A stretch of DNA of 6,755 nucleotides from the NCBI GenBank assembly GCA_030150595.1, contig JASLFQ010000249.1, positions 1 to 6,755 of the forward strand. The letters are read 5' to 3'. The translations under genes and the position numbers were made by a program. Every line of letters starts with the position of its first letter. Position 1 is the stretch's first letter. Source of the DNA: Aquirhabdus sp. GTDB taxonomy: Bacteria; Pseudomonadota; Gammaproteobacteria; Pseudomonadales; Moraxellaceae. Below the pieces are notes generated by a model. It was not told where the DNA came from. It worked only from the letters and a program-made list of their open reading frames with translations, and ran no database searches. Below, piece after piece: positions 6,368 to 6,755 of this stretch.

Positions 6368-6372
6368 TTCGT

Positions 6373-6755
6373 TTGCTCCAGTTGGATTTAGCAAAGTCTT
6401 ATTGCATTCGCTATCACACCCTGATTCGCGGCTCTGTTTTATTGACAGCTATACTAGCCAGTACTGCGCAAGCAGCACTTCTCGATGTATTTTCAGCTGA
6501 ACTTGCTTTAGCACGAGGCATGACCGACAAAGGCGTCGTACTCTATCGCGCTCAAGCATTACAAACGAACGATCCTGTGATTCTAGAGCGCGCATTGACT
6601 GTGGCTTTAGAAAATAATGACACCGATGGTGGTCTTGCGATTACCAAACACTGGGTTGAAGTTGATCCGAACTATATTCCTGCTTTATTTTATATGGCAC
6701 ATTTGTCGCTGAAGGCACACGACTATCAACTAGCGACTAAAACTCTCGATAAAAT
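6373..6755 (+). CDS. Secreted TPR-like helical-repeat protein, N-terminal 127 residues (runs off right edge)
   Basis: An open frame continues from an in-frame TGA (6355) to the window end. From TTG at 6373 it encodes a signal peptide: basic residues Lys8, Arg13 and Arg19, hydrophobic GSVLLTAILAS (20-30), AQA|ALLDVF cleavage near residue 34. The mature part is helical: FSAELALARGMTDKGVVLYRAQAL (40-63), DPVILERALTVALENND (67-83), then VDPNYIPALFYMAHLSLKAHDYQLATKTLDK (97-127), which fits a TPR unit with its DP..x..A..x..A spacing. The first in-frame ATG (6520) lies inside the mature protein and would delete the signal peptide, so an ATG start is unlikely; a second TTG at 6382 is a weaker alternative. 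TPR proteins are scaffolds for protein contacts, here probably periplasmic or outer-membrane. In Acinetobacter I recall a TPR gene opposite hemA followed by lolB, ispE and prs; those would be outside the window. Specific function unknown. Confidence 0.8.
   Translation, partial: MLQLDLAKSYCIRYHTLIRGSVLLTAILASTAQAALLDVFSAELALARGMTDKGVVLYRAQALQTNDPVILERALTVALENNDTDGGLAITKHWVEVDPNYIPALFYMAHLSLKAHDYQLATKTLDK

Larger units (their letters stand above)
6179..6372. other. Divergent intergenic region between hemA and the TPR-type gene
   Basis: About 194 bp when hemA starts at 6178. It must contain both outward promoters. A TTATAA-centred block at 6253-6260 offers a -10-like hexamer to each strand (TATAAA on minus at 6258-6253, TATAAC on plus at 6255-6260), but neither has a good -35. 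Another minus candidate is TTGCGC, 16 nt, TACCAT, in roughly 6203-6230. An inverted repeat lies at 6298-6314. Promoter assignments are weak. Confidence 0.5.

Noticed and set aside
6442..6455. Perfect -35-like TTGACA and a TATACT close by
   Set aside because: Spacing is only 2 nt and both lie inside signal-peptide codons; coincidence rather than a promoter.
1..6755. A novel defence, mobile or secretion system
   Set aside because: Every sizeable coding region belongs to a known family and the genes look like conserved housekeeping loci; no integrase, transposase, repeat array or direct-repeat boundary is visible.

Overview
The window looks like ordinary chromosomal DNA of a gammaproteobacterium. 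Protein-level resemblance is closest to Moraxellaceae, most likely Acinetobacter or a near relative. The clues are a NadM-type NMN adenylyltransferase opening with a GRFQPFHLGH block, a glutamyl-tRNA reductase with the VAAGEMN cofactor loop and a divergent TPR/signal-peptide gene beside it, and AT-leaning intergenic DNA. This placement is from recall of family sequences, not from a search. I see no phage, transposon, CRISPR, tRNA or rRNA signal.

Left block, all on the minus strand in the order trmO, a GspE/PilB-type ATPase, nadM. TrmO (3085 to 2318) methylates t6A37 of tRNA. 47 bp downstream lies a 596-residue secretion/pilus assembly ATPase (2270 to 480) with all its motor motifs and a four-cysteine zinc site. 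60 bp further on is the start of nadM (from 419, TTG start), which runs off the left edge. No hairpin terminator separates them, so co-transcription is plausible although the functions are unrelated.

Middle. A 344-bp divergent intergenic region (3086-3429) separates trmO from fpr, a ferredoxin/flavodoxin-NADP+ reductase on the plus strand (3430-4206). A strong symmetrical hairpin (4227-4264) sits between the converging ends of fpr and yceI and can terminate both.

Right block. hemA (committed step of tetrapyrrole synthesis) and a secreted YceI-family protein are on the minus strand and overlap by 11 nt, implying translational coupling. Divergent from hemA, a secreted helical/TPR-type protein begins at a TTG codon (6373) and runs off the right edge.

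Two partial genes at the edges (nadM, TPR protein) start with TTG and are easily missed by ATG-only ORF finding. The hemA start is best placed at 6178, not at the longest ORF start of 6253. I found no convincing undescribed system. The items most worth a second look are the orphan secretion ATPase, the hemA-yceI coupling, the TTG starts and a few short inverted repeats in the intergenic regions.
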